Under the pieces are notes generated by a model. The model did no database searches. It worked only from the letters and a program-made list of their open reading frames with translations, and had not been told where the DNA came from. A DNA stretch of 64,000 nucleotides from positions 186,001 through 250,000 of the forward strand of contig NZ_JAFIMU010000006.1 in NCBI RefSeq assembly GCF_017302985.1, given 5' to 3'. Within the stretch, counting starts at the first letter, position 1; every line of letters begins with the position of its first letter. The translations under genes and the position numbers were made by a program. Below are positions 1-7,163 of this stretch, in pieces. Source of the DNA: Corallococcus macrosporus (GTDB lineage Bacteria; Myxococcota; Myxococcia; Myxococcales; Myxococcaceae).

Positions 1-558
1 CTGCTGCTGGGGCACCTGGGCTCCAGTCTCGTCTACCGCCTGCGCTTCGGCCGCAGCCCGCTGGCCTACCGGAGCACCGGGGCCGACTCCTCGCACACGC
101 GTCTCACGCGGTTGATCAGTGGCGCCTCGCTGGTATGGGCGGGCTCGGTGGTGGCGGCGGCGCTCTGGCCGCGCTGGTCCGAGCTGCCCTGGGGCCGGCC
201 CCTGCTGGCCCTTGCGCCGGAGGTGGGCTGGGCGCTGGGTGTGCTCGGGCTGGTGGGCATGCTGGCGGCGCAGTACGGCATGGGCGCGACGTTCCGCATC
301 GGCGTGGACACGGGGGAGTCCCTGCCCGTGCTGCACGAGCGAGGACTCCACCGCCACTCGCGCAACCCCATCTACGTCTTCTCCTACCTGTACCTCGTGG
401 GCGCCTCGCTCTGGGCTCCGTCGTGGGTGACGCTCGGGGCGTGCGCGGTGCTGGGGGTGCTGTTCCACGGGCTGGTGCTCCAGGAGGAGCGCTACCTCTC
501 CGCCCGCCTCGGCGAGGCCTACGCGCGCTACCGCCAGCGCGTCCCCCGCTATTTCTAA
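1..558 (+). CDS. Isoprenylcysteine carboxyl methyltransferase-family membrane protein (5' partial)
   Basis: The frame is open from base 1, so the gene starts upstream of the window; an in-frame TTG at 112 is unlikely to be the true start because the preceding codons also read as a plausible membrane protein. Several hydrophobic segments precede a C-terminal ICMT/phospholipid-methyltransferase signature: a GLHRHSRNPIY stretch (the RNPxY SAM/substrate motif), then a QEERYL segment and a final YARYRQRVPRYF, matching the family's EE...Y..Y...VPRF ending. The family uses S-adenosylmethionine to methylate membrane-embedded lipid or isoprenoid acceptors. The TAA stop is 7 bases before the desaturase start, so they are probably cotranscribed. 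The substrate cannot be inferred; a phospholipid N-methyltransferase-like role is an alternative. Confidence 0.8.
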   Translation: MLLGHLGSSLVYRLRFGRSPLAYRSTGADSSHTRLTRLISGASLVWAGSVVAAALWPRWSELPWGRPLLALAPEVGWALGVLGLVGMLAAQYGMGATFRIGVDTGESLPVLHERGLHRHSRNPIYVFSYLYLVGASLWAPSWVTLGACAVLGVLFHGLVLQEERYLSARLGEAYARYRQRVPRYF

Positions 559-565
559 AGGCCCC

Positions 566-1531
566 ATGCAGCCCGCCCTCCCCCCCGTCTCCGCATCACC
601 CGCTGCCCCCTCCCGCGACGAGCTGGTGGAGCTGCTGCGCATCCGCCCCGCACGGGCGCTGGGCATGGCGGCCCTCCACCTGGGCGTGTGGGGGCTGGCC
701 GGCGTGGGGCTCGCGCACGTCAGTGGCTTCTGGTTGAAGCTGCCCCTGTGGCTGCTGGCGGCCCAGGGCGTCATGGGGCTCATCCAGTTGGACCACGACG
801 CGTGGCACGACACCCTCTTCGCGTGGCCCTGGCAGAACCGCCTCTTCGGCAACGCGCTCAGCCTGCTCGTGGGCATCGCCTACGAGCCGATGCGGCACGA
901 CCACCTCGCGCACCACCGCTGGAACCGCACCGAGAAGGACCCTGACGCCTACAACGCGGGCCGCCGCTCGCCTGGACTGTGGACACTCTTCTACGCCACC
1001 GTGCTGCTGGGCCTGCCGCTCAGCCTCGTCTACTTCAACGTCCTCTACCCGGTGCAGCACTTCGACGCTGGCCGCCTGCGCCGCCATGCGTGGGTGTTGC
1101 TCGGCTACGGGGCCTTCTACGCGCTGCTCTTCTGGCTCCTGGCGGGCCACGGGCTGCTCGGCGGCGCGGTGGAGTGCTGGCTGCTGCCGGTGCTCTTCGC
1201 CAGCCCCCTCAATGGGCTCAAGTCCATCTCTGATCACCACGCCAACGTCTGGCGCGGCGACCGCTTCCACACCGCGACGACGGTGCGCAGCACCCGGCTC
1301 GTCACCTTCCTGTGGAACGGCCTCAACCACCACCTGGACCACCACCTCTACCCGCGGGTGCCCGGCTACAACCTCGCGCGGCTGCACGCGCGCCTGCGCC
1401 CCGAGCTGCTCGCGCGCGGGGCCCCTCTCTTCGACAGCTACCTCCACGTCATGTGGCGGGCCCTCCTGGCCGGCCCCATGGTGGTGGACGAGGACGTGCG
1501 ACTCGTCACCCTGGAGCGAAAGCGCCCATGA
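566..1531 (+). CDS. Membrane fatty acid desaturase
   Basis: A 321-aa integral membrane protein of the PF00487-type desaturase/hydroxylase superfamily, which uses a diiron centre and O2 to oxidise an acyl chain or other hydrophobic substrate. The three histidine clusters are present: HDAWH (residues 77-81), HDHLAHH (111-117) and HHLDHH (255-260), plus an extra DHH at 223-225. Hydrophobic segments lie between boxes one and two and between boxes two and three, as expected. The ATG at 566 has AAAGG just upstream. The stop overlaps the next start (ATGA), indicating translational coupling. Regiospecificity and electron donor are not visible; a carotenoid hydroxylase/ketolase-like relative is possible. 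Confidence 0.85.
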   Translation: MQPALPPVSASPAAPSRDELVELLRIRPARALGMAALHLGVWGLAGVGLAHVSGFWLKLPLWLLAAQGVMGLIQLDHDAWHDTLFAWPWQNRLFGNALSLLVGIAYEPMRHDHLAHHRWNRTEKDPDAYNAGRRSPGLWTLFYATVLLGLPLSLVYFNVLYPVQHFDAGRLRRHAWVLLGYGAFYALLFWLLAGHGLLGGAVECWLLPVLFASPLNGLKSISDHHANVWRGDRFHTATTVRSTRLVTFLWNGLNHHLDHHLYPRVPGYNLARLHARLRPELLARGAPLFDSYLHVMWRALLAGPMVVDEDVRLVTLERKRP

Positions 1532-2757
1532 ACGCCCTGCGCCGGCTGTACGCGGACATCCGCTACGAGGACGGCCGCTGGCCGCTGTCCCGCTGGGACC
1601 TCAACCTGCGCTACATCACCAAGAGCCTCCTGCATCTGCCGGAGCCGCGCTCGGCCGGAACCGCGGAGCACTTCGCTCGAGTCGCCCGGCACCTCGCCTC
1701 GGGGAGCTGGCGGCACGCGGGCGCGCCGGAGCTCCGGCTGAGCGCCGTGGGCGACATGATGTGGATCCGCAGCGGCTTCCACCGCGCCCTCTCTCCCGGC
1801 GTCCGGGAGGTGATGGCGAATGACGCGGTGGCCTTCGCCAACCTGGAGACGCCGGTGGATCCGGCGCGGCCTGTACCCCGGCTCGTCTACGAGACGCTCC
1901 ACTACAACGCCCCGCCGGACTACCTCACGGCCTGGGAGGGCACGGCGCGCCACCGCGTCTTCTCCCTCTGCAACAACCACGCGCTCGACCAGGGCGCCGG
2001 AGGGCTGGAGCGGACCCGGGAGACGGTGCTGGCCTCCGCCCAGCACCGCTGCGTGGGAGGCCCCCGGCCGGAGGACGCGGTGGCGGCCCTGGAGGTGGAC
2101 GGGGTGCGGATGGGCATCGCCGCCGTGACGTATGACATCAACCACCTCGTGGGGACGCCGCCCGCCGGGGTGCCGGTGACGCGGCTGGGCAGCCCGCTCC
2201 ACGCGCCGGACTGGGAGCGATTGGGCGCGCTCATCGACGCCGCTCGCGCGGTGGGGCCGGACCTGGTGGTGCTGATGCCGCACTGGGGCTTCGAGTACGA
2301 GTACTGGCCCGAGGCCCTCCAGCGCGAGCACGCGTACCGGCTCATCGAGCGCGGGGCGGACGTCCTCCTGGGCTCCTCGCCGCATGTCCTCCAGCCGGTG
2401 GAGTGGGTGTCCATCGACGGCGCGGACGCCACCTGCCCCACGCAGGTGCGCCGGGGCGGGCCCGCGCGGATGGGGCTCATCGCGTACTCGCTGGGCAACT
2501 TCCTGAGCATCATGCCCACGCTGGCGTGTCAGACGGGGGCCGTGCTGAAGCTCGCGCTCGCCCGGGATACGCGGGGCGTGCTCCAGCCGGTGGACTTGCG
2601 CGCGGTGCCCACCGCCTGTGGGCGGGGACTCGGTGGGGAGGGGTTCCTCGACGCGGGCGTGGTGCGCCTGGACGAGCTGCCCCCGAAGCGGGCGGCGCCG
2701 CACCTCGCTCATGCCCGGCGGACATTGGGCGCGCTGCTTTCGGACCGGAGGGACTGA
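1528..2757 (+). CDS. CapA-family (poly-gamma-glutamate capsule type) metallophosphatase-like protein
   Basis: About 409 aa. The frame is open further upstream, but the ATG at 1528 overlaps the desaturase stop and upstream codons lie inside the desaturase gene, so this start is preferred. Motifs of the PGA_cap/CapA calcineurin-like fold are in order: GDMM (75-78), NLE (105-107), NNH (149-151), PHWGFEY (251-257), GSSPHVLQP (282-290) and YSLGNF (320-325). These supply the metal-binding Asp, Asn and His residues of the dinuclear-metal fold. No signal peptide or membrane segment is evident, unlike classical CapA, so it may be a cytosolic phosphoesterase or amide-bond enzyme acting with the neighbouring desaturase and diiron protein. 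The family assignment is secure; the substrate is unknown. Confidence 0.85.
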   Translation: MNALRRLYADIRYEDGRWPLSRWDLNLRYITKSLLHLPEPRSAGTAEHFARVARHLASGSWRHAGAPELRLSAVGDMMWIRSGFHRALSPGVREVMANDAVAFANLETPVDPARPVPRLVYETLHYNAPPDYLTAWEGTARHRVFSLCNNHALDQGAGGLERTRETVLASAQHRCVGGPRPEDAVAALEVDGVRMGIAAVTYDINHLVGTPPAGVPVTRLGSPLHAPDWERLGALIDAARAVGPDLVVLMPHWGFEYEYWPEALQREHAYRLIERGADVLLGSSPHVLQPVEWVSIDGADATCPTQVRRGGPARMGLIAYSLGNFLSIMPTLACQTGAVLKLALARDTRGVLQPVDLRAVPTACGRGLGGEGFLDAGVVRLDELPPKRAAPHLAHARRTLGALLSDRRD

Positions 2758-2759
2758 GG

Positions 2760-3377
2760 ATGTCTGCGATTGAGGAGCAGTTGGAGGCAATCACCGTCGG
2801 GATGGCGCGGCAGGTCGCGAGCTGGCTGCCGACGGTGACGCCCGAGCGCTACGTGGCATTCCTAGACATGATGTACCACTACACGCGGCGAAGCGGAGAC
2901 CGGCTGCGGCTCGCAGCCGAGCGCGCCACGCTCCCCGAGCTGAAGGCCTTCTTCGCGGAGCTGGCGGCGGACGAGCAGTCGCACTACCTGCTGGCCAGGG
3001 CGGACCTCGAGGCCTTCGGGCGCGAGCCCTCGTCCGGCACGCCTCGCGAGGTGGCCGACTTCCACGCCTTCTGGGAGGGAATCGGGCCGGAGCAGCAGCT
3101 CGCCTTCCTGGGCGCGCTGCGAGTGCTGGAGGGCGTGGCGAGGCACCTGGGAGGCGAGGCCCGCCAGGGGCTGGGGCGGCTCGGGCTGGAGCGGACGAAG
3201 GCGCGCTTCATCCTCGTCCACCTCGACGTGGACCTGGAGCACGGCGCACGGGCCCAGGACCTTTGCGAGGCGCTGGGAGCCGGGCACCCGGAGCCGCTGC
3301 TCGAAGGGGCCCGGCGGGCCGCCGACTTCTGGGTGGCCATCCACCGCGCGGCGCTGACCGGCGACGCGCGGCCCTGA
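2760..3377 (+). CDS. Haem-oxygenase-like diiron oxidase (iron-containing redox enzyme family)
   Basis: A 205-aa, mostly helical protein beginning two bases after the CapA-like stop, with a purine-rich GGAGGGACTGAGG directly upstream of ATG 2760. Candidate diiron ligands follow the HDO pattern: E72/H75 in DEQSHY, E124 in VLEGVARHL, and H154-x3-D158-x2-H161 in HLDVDLEH. HDO enzymes (UndA, SznF and BesC are known members) use O2 and two irons for oxidative decarboxylation, N-oxygenation or C-C cleavage. Being in an operon with a desaturase, a methyltransferase and a phosphatase-like protein suggests a tailoring step on a lipid or amino-acid-derived molecule. A TenA/PqqC-like non-redox role is the main alternative, but the H-x3-D-x2-H triad favours HDO. 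Confidence 0.75.
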   Translation: MSAIEEQLEAITVGMARQVASWLPTVTPERYVAFLDMMYHYTRRSGDRLRLAAERATLPELKAFFAELAADEQSHYLLARADLEAFGREPSSGTPREVADFHAFWEGIGPEQQLAFLGALRVLEGVARHLGGEARQGLGRLGLERTKARFILVHLDVDLEHGARAQDLCEALGAGHPEPLLEGARRAADFWVAIHRAALTGDARP

Positions 3378-3398
3378 GCGGAAACGGCAACCTTCAGT

Positions 3399-3671
3399 TC
3401 AGTAGCAGTCTACATAACAGGAGTAGATGTCCTCTCCAGCGCCACAGAAATTATCGCCACAGGTGACTGGCTGCGAGTTGCAGACCGCATAAAGCATCTC
3501 ACACTCAAAGAACAGGTGCTCCTGCGTCCACCAGTCCTTCTCGGAGTTTGCGTTGTCCATGCAATATCCATAAGCCTCATCGCAGTCGTTCGCCTGGGCC
3601 GGCGTGACCCAGAGTGTCACCATGGCGAAGATGGAAAGCGCGAACCGCGAACCTGTCTTGATTGTCATCAT
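3399..3671 (-). CDS. Small secreted cysteine-rich protein
   Basis: A 90-aa protein with a clear Sec signal peptide (MMTIKTGSR, then a hydrophobic core) and probable cleavage after AQA, before NDCDEAYGYC. The mature part has eight cysteines, suggesting four disulfides. It ends in CGDNFCGAGEDIYSCYVDC, which resembles the short CGDGxCxxGE...C..DC elements repeated in many myxobacterial surface and secreted proteins. Reading the minus strand, AAAGGAC lies a few bases before tandem ATG codons at 3671 and 3668. The gene converges on the diiron-oxidase gene 21 bp away. One counted 60-base stretch (3421-3480) is 55% G+C, well below the neighbours, which may mean recent acquisition. Function unknown. 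Confidence 0.7.
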   Translation of the reverse strand: MMTIKTGSRFALSIFAMVTLWVTPAQANDCDEAYGYCMDNANSEKDWWTQEHLFFECEMLYAVCNSQPVTCGDNFCGAGEDIYSCYVDCY

Positions 3672-3956
3672 GATTGTCCTTTCGGCCCTGTCTTACGGAA
3701 ACAGCGACCGCTCCTGGACACCGCACGAGGTGATGTGAGGCTTGTCTCTATTTCTCGCTGACGGTGCGAAGCGGTTCCCCCCCGATTTAAATGAGCCGAC
3801 GAAGCGGGAAATGATGCACAGGAGGCTGTTCAGCGAGCAGTCCACCAATTCCCTACACTATCGGGCGTGGACGCCCGTGCAGGTGCTACGCTGGGACACC
3901 GCAGCCCAGCCGGGAAAGGCCCACAACGGGGTTCCCATGCCGCAGCTTCGCCTCAC

Positions 3957-5399
3957 CTACCAGTTGCCGCGCGCGTCGGTCAGTTGATCGTCGATGAAGC
4001 GGATCGCGGCGTCCTTCATTCGCTCCGCGACCTGTGTTCGCCGCACCTCAGGCAAGGCGCGGAATTTCTTGTCCAGCGTGACCATGCCCTGCAGTTCGTC
4101 GGCAAATGGCTTCATCTCGATGGAGATGGCCTTGCGCCAGAGGTCATTCGCGGTCGCGCGGCTGGCGCCGAAGGCGCCGGTGTTCGGGAAGAAGGTGAGG
4201 AGCTTGCGGACCGTGCCGTTCGCGCTCGCCGCGTCCGTGGTGGGAAGGGCTCGGATGTCGGCCTTGATCTGCTCGGGGGACTTGCCGTTGAAGAGGCCTT
4301 TCAGGCCAATGGTCTCGATGGAGCGCTGCCCGGGCACGCCGAGGTAGGTGTAGAGGGCCTGGATCTCTTCCTTGACGATGAGCGCGGCGGCCTGGGCAAC
4401 GGGCGGAAGGGGCATGCTGATCAGCTCGTAGGCGGCATCCACCCGCTTCTTCTTGTCAACCGGCGTGCCATCCAGCGTCTCGCCCGCGAAGGCACGCGAG
4501 GCATATTCGAGCGCCTTGAGGGGCTTGGCGATCTTGTCACCGAGCACCTTGGCGACATTCCCAAGCTGACCCGCGGCTTTCTCCGCGAGCTCCGGATGCT
4601 GGCCCAGGGTCTTCGCGATCTCGCCGATGAGTTTGAAGGTCTTACCGGTGAGGTCAATGATCGCGCGCTGGTGCGTCTCCTTGTCTCCCATCGTCTTCGC
4701 GTCCACCACGAGCTTCGCCGCTGTGTAAACGGCGGCCAGGCTTTCCTTCAGCAGCCCGCTGGGCAGCGACTTCGACGCGATATCGATGCTCGTGATTGCG
4801 CGATTGACGGCCGGGGAGACGGCCTCGGGCTGCTTCGCTGGCGCCGTCTGCTGTGCCTGCACCGGAGCCTGGCCCTGCGGCTTGCGTTGGGGCGCGTTCT
4901 CGAAGAGGTCGGCCCCAATGGAGCGCGGAGGCTTGGGCAGTACGGACTCGAACACGCTCTCGAAGGGCTTGCGCTGGGCCGGCTGGTTCTTGACGTTGAG
5001 GATGCTGTTGTCGACGTTCGCCTTCTGGGTCTGCCTCTGCGCGGCTTCGTTCACCATGCCCAGCAGCGAGGTGGCACCCCTCGGACCGAGTGCTCCCACC
5101 GTTCGCGCCATCTGCACGGCCTGCTTGAATTTCTGGAGGTCACCTGGCACGCCCTGTTGCACGCCACGAAAGCTGTAGAGGAGCTGGCCGACGAAGCGCG
5201 TGTCCTTGATGCCGTTCTGGCGCAGGGTCGACTCGAGCTGGGCCGTGGTCGCCTTGATGTGGCCGTTGGTGTCGTTGGTCAGGACGGACTGGACGGCGCG
5301 CTTCAGTGACTCGCCAGCGTCGTAGACGACCTTTGGCGCGGTGCTCACCCCGTGAACGCTGGGGGTGTTTCCACGGCCGGTCGGAAGGTTCTGGATCAA
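3957..5399 (-). CDS. Hypothetical protein, helical, 480 aa
   Basis: I do not recognise a family. The chosen start is TTG at 5399, supported by GGGAG about 7-8 bases upstream; no in-frame ATG lies upstream, and a GTG about 17 codons in is an alternative. There is no signal peptide or transmembrane segment. The N-terminal 160 residues are mixed helical, residues about 160-195 form a Pro/Gln/Ala-rich linker (APQRKPQGQAPVQAQQ), and the rest is a predicted helical region with Lys/Ala/Leu periodicity, for example GKTFKLIGEIAKTLGQ. Base composition is lower in G+C than the flanking operons. It lies downstream of the 3' end of tRNA-Arg on the same strand. It could be a structural or secreted-effector-type protein, but nothing in the sequence settles this. 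Confidence 0.6.
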   Translation of the reverse strand: MIQNLPTGRGNTPSVHGVSTAPKVVYDAGESLKRAVQSVLTNDTNGHIKATTAQLESTLRQNGIKDTRFVGQLLYSFRGVQQGVPGDLQKFKQAVQMARTVGALGPRGATSLLGMVNEAAQRQTQKANVDNSILNVKNQPAQRKPFESVFESVLPKPPRSIGADLFENAPQRKPQGQAPVQAQQTAPAKQPEAVSPAVNRAITSIDIASKSLPSGLLKESLAAVYTAAKLVVDAKTMGDKETHQRAIIDLTGKTFKLIGEIAKTLGQHPELAEKAAGQLGNVAKVLGDKIAKPLKALEYASRAFAGETLDGTPVDKKKRVDAAYELISMPLPPVAQAAALIVKEEIQALYTYLGVPGQRSIETIGLKGLFNGKSPEQIKADIRALPTTDAASANGTVRKLLTFFPNTGAFGASRATANDLWRKAISIEMKPFADELQGMVTLDKKFRALPEVRRTQVAERMKDAAIRFIDDQLTDARGNW

Positions 5400-5554
5400 A
5401 GGGGTGCTCCCGGAAACATGGGGAAACGGTGCTGCTTGTCCCCCAGGAAGTCCCCTTCGGATTTCTTTTGCGTTTCCGTCCGCGGCAAACGCGGCGTCTC
5501 TCCAAGGCCCCCCGGGCCCGACGAAATCCTCAGTCGGGACGGGGGGTTGCGGAG

Positions 5555-5628
5555 TGGCCCCGACAGGAATCGAACCTGTGGCCTGCGGTTTAGGAAACCG
5601 CCGCTCTATCCAACTGAGCTACGGGACC
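5555..5628 (-). tRNA. tRNA-Arg (anticodon CCT)
   Basis: A 74-nt cloverleaf on the minus strand. The acceptor stem GGTCCCG pairs with CGGGGCC (one G-T pair) with discriminator A. The D arm is GCTC/GAGC, the anticodon stem GCGGT/ACCGC encloses the loop TTCCTAA giving anticodon CCT, and the T arm is ACAGG-TTCGAAT-CCTGT. CCA is not encoded. It reads AGG codons, which are rare in this GC-rich DNA. Confidence 0.97.
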
Positions 5629-5641
5629 GGAAACGGAGGGC

Positions 5642-5669
5642 GTTATAGCAGGGGACCCGTCGCGCGCAA
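5642..5669 (-). promoter_or_regulatory. Housekeeping promoter of tRNA-Arg
   Basis: On the minus strand, TTGCGC (5669-5664) and TATAAC (5647-5642) are separated by 16 bp, a good sigma-70-type -35/-10 pair. The predicted start is near 5635, a few bases before the mature tRNA. A 7-bp inverted repeat, GACCCGT (5654-5660)/ACGGGTC (5669-5675), overlaps the -35 and spacer. Confidence 0.65.
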
Positions 5670-5814
5670 CGGGTCTGACGCCCGTCCCGGCGGGCTCTGT
5701 CCACCCGGCGGCGGATGCAGCCCCGGCAGGGAGCGAGGCAAGCGGGCATGGCCCGGCCGTCGCGACCTTCCTGGAACCAATGCCTGACGTGCTTCCATTT
5801 TCTGGTTCACACGT

Positions 5815-5827
5815 TCCAGATTCTGGA
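5815..5827. promoter_or_regulatory. Candidate activator-binding palindrome upstream of the pilus operon
   Basis: TCCAGATTCTGGA is a 6+1+6 perfect palindrome centred about 110 bp upstream of the -24/-12 element. Half-site-like copies occur nearby (TCTGG at 5801-5805, TCTGGA at 5848-5853, TTCCTGGAA near 5769). The position fits an upstream site for an NtrC-type enhancer-binding protein, as sigma-54 promoters need. Confidence 0.35.
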
Positions 5828-5928
5828 GAGAAGTCCCGCGACGTCTGTCTGGAATTGGCATGCCGTCCGGATTCGGTGATCACGGCCTCCAGAGTGGCGC
5901 CCCCTGATATCGAGTGTCTGTGAACACA

Positions 5929-5944
5929 GGGCACGACGCTTGCT
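5929..5944 (+). promoter_or_regulatory. Sigma-54-type (-24/-12) promoter candidate for pilX-fimU
   Basis: GGGCACGACGCTTGCT matches the consensus TGGCACG-N4-TTGCW except at the first base. The key GG (5930-5931) and GC (5942-5943) are exactly 10 bp apart. Transcription would begin near 5955, only about two bases before the pilX ATG, giving an almost leaderless message. Confidence 0.45.
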
Positions 5945-5956
5945 CTGCCTCCGGAC

Positions 5957-6703
5957 ATGGACCGTCCCCCCTCCGAGTCCTGTTCGCGCCTCCCCCGTCG
6001 TTCCCTCTCTTCCCGGCATAGACCGCGTGAGCGCGGCTTCGCGCTGCTGGCGGCCCTGGGCATCACGCTCGCGCTCACCGTCACGGTGGCCCTGACCGTC
6101 AGCGCCGTGACCCGCGAGGCCACCATCCAGGGCGACCTTCGCCGTCAGAAGGAGGCGTTCTTCGCGGCCGAAGCTGGACTCGCGGAGGGGCGCGAGACGA
6201 TGCGCCTGCTGCTCGGGGACTCGGAGACGTACAACACGGCCCTCGCCGCGCTGGGGCCTCCCGTGAGCGAGCCCGGGCTCGGCTCCGCGACGCAGCCCTG
6301 GTACGAGGTCCTTCCTGCTCCTGCCTCCAGCGACGGCTGGAACACGTACCCGCTCACGCTGGAGGACCTGTCCGTCGCGGAGCGTTCGAGCGCGACCGGC
6401 GAGCTCTACGCGGACTATCCGCGGCAGGCCAACGTCCGCTACCGCGTCTTCGTCCACGACGACGCGGACGACGCCGACTTCACCGAGGACACCAACCGCC
6501 GGGTCTGGCTCGTCGCCGTGGGTGAAGTCCTGGGGAGCAGCGGGCGCCCTACCCGCTCCGTGGTCCAGGCGCTCATCACCAATGACAACGCCTTGCGGCT
6601 CACCGGCCCGGGCTGCGTGAACCGCGGCTGCGGTCCCAGCAACACCTTCAACAACACCCTGGATCGCCAGGCGCCCTCCCCCCAGACCGTCCGCTTCTTC
6701 TGA
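5957..6703 (+). CDS. pilX: PilX-like minor pilin
   Basis: A 248-aa prepilin-like protein. A basic leader ends in RERG, followed by a hydrophobic N-terminal helix (FALLAALGITLALTV); the expected prepilin peptidase cut is after the Gly at residue 27. Glu at mature position 5 is absent, which is usual for PilX/GspK-type pilins that cap the tip complex. The helix continues into the EAGLAEGRETM segment typical of PilX N-terminal domains, then a globular domain. It is the first gene of the operon; an in-frame TGA at 5921 excludes starts further upstream. Together with PilV, PilW, FimU and PilY1 it would form the priming/tip complex of type IVa pili in the inner membrane and periplasm. Confidence 0.8.
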   Translation: MDRPPSESCSRLPRRSLSSRHRPRERGFALLAALGITLALTVTVALTVSAVTREATIQGDLRRQKEAFFAAEAGLAEGRETMRLLLGDSETYNTALAALGPPVSEPGLGSATQPWYEVLPAPASSDGWNTYPLTLEDLSVAERSSATGELYADYPRQANVRYRVFVHDDADDADFTEDTNRRVWLVAVGEVLGSSGRPTRSVVQALITNDNALRLTGPGCVNRGCGPSNTFNNTLDRQAPSPQTVRFF

Positions 6704-6731
6704 AAGCCGCAGCCAGTCCCCCGAGGCGTCC

Positions 6732-7163
6732 ATGCGAGCTCCGCTGCTCTCCGCGTTCCTCCTCCTCGCGCCAATCGCCAGCGCCGAGAACCGAGGCGAA
6801 GTCCTCTTCAACCAGGCGTGCTCCCGGTGTCATGTCGCCCAGGCGCCTTCGAAGCCCCAGCCCACGTCGGGCCTCGTGGCGGCCTCCAGGGGCAGCGGTC
6901 CCAACCTGGGCGAGCTCATGCCCCGCCGCACCTACGAGCAGGTCCGCAAGTGGATCCAGGGCCCCCAGCGCCTGAAGCCCGACACGGGATGTGACACGCG
7001 CATGCTCGCGCCGTCGGACCTGGACGCGCTCATGTCCTTCCTGGCCACCGTGTCCCAGCCTCCCGAGCCTCCGCGGGAACAGCGGCTGCGCCAGGAACTG
7101 GAGCAACAGCTCGCCGAGCGGCGTGCCCGGCAACCGCGCTCCGGTGTGAAGGAGACCCGATGA
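6732..7163 (+). CDS. tfcP: TfcP-like periplasmic cytochrome c linked to PilY1
   Basis: A 143-aa protein with a signal peptide (residues 1-18, cleavage near ASA-E) and a single haem c motif, C30-S-R-C33-H34. The helical fold ends in SDLDALMSFL, as in class I cytochromes. Distal-ligand candidates are C87 (in DTGCDTRML) and M91. M. xanthus TfcP, encoded beside pilY1.1, is a non-canonical cytochrome c that promotes calcium binding by PilY1. The location directly upstream of pilY1, with ATGA overlap, makes orthology or close paralogy likely. The last 30 residues are a charged helix (EQRLRQELEQQLAERR). GAGG precedes the ATG. A simple electron-transfer cytochrome is the alternative. Confidence 0.75.
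   Translation: MRAPLLSAFLLLAPIASAENRGEVLFNQACSRCHVAQAPSKPQPTSGLVAASRGSGPNLGELMPRRTYEQVRKWIQGPQRLKPDTGCDTRMLAPSDLDALMSFLATVSQPPEPPREQRLRQELEQQLAERRARQPRSGVKETR

Larger units (their letters stand above)
5629..5956. other. Shared intergenic region between tRNA-Arg and the pilus operon
   Basis: These 328 non-coding bases separate the divergent tRNA-Arg and pilX genes. The tRNA-proximal end carries the sigma-70-like tRNA promoter. The middle holds TCTGGA/TCCAGA-type palindromes, and the pilX-proximal end holds a -24/-12 element. No convincing small ORF or RNA was seen. Confidence 0.7.

Noticed and set aside
3370-3400. Second copy of the tRNA-Arg 3' end marking an island boundary
   Set aside because: No stretch matching the tRNA T-arm or acceptor sequence is present near the far side of the low-GC segment.
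3742-3987. Possible 81-aa plus-strand ORF between the Cys-rich gene and the hypothetical gene
   Set aside because: TTG start without a ribosome-binding site, overlaps the end of the 480-aa gene on the other strand, and shows no recognisable features.
5517-5538. CCCGAC/GTCGGG hairpin downstream of tRNA-Arg as an intrinsic terminator
   Set aside because: Only six stem pairs with a ten-base loop and no T-run after it in the direction of tRNA transcription; too weak to call.
5854-5872. TGGCATGCCGTCC as an alternative sigma-54 element
   Set aside because: It has the -24 GG but no GC at the required 10-bp spacing.
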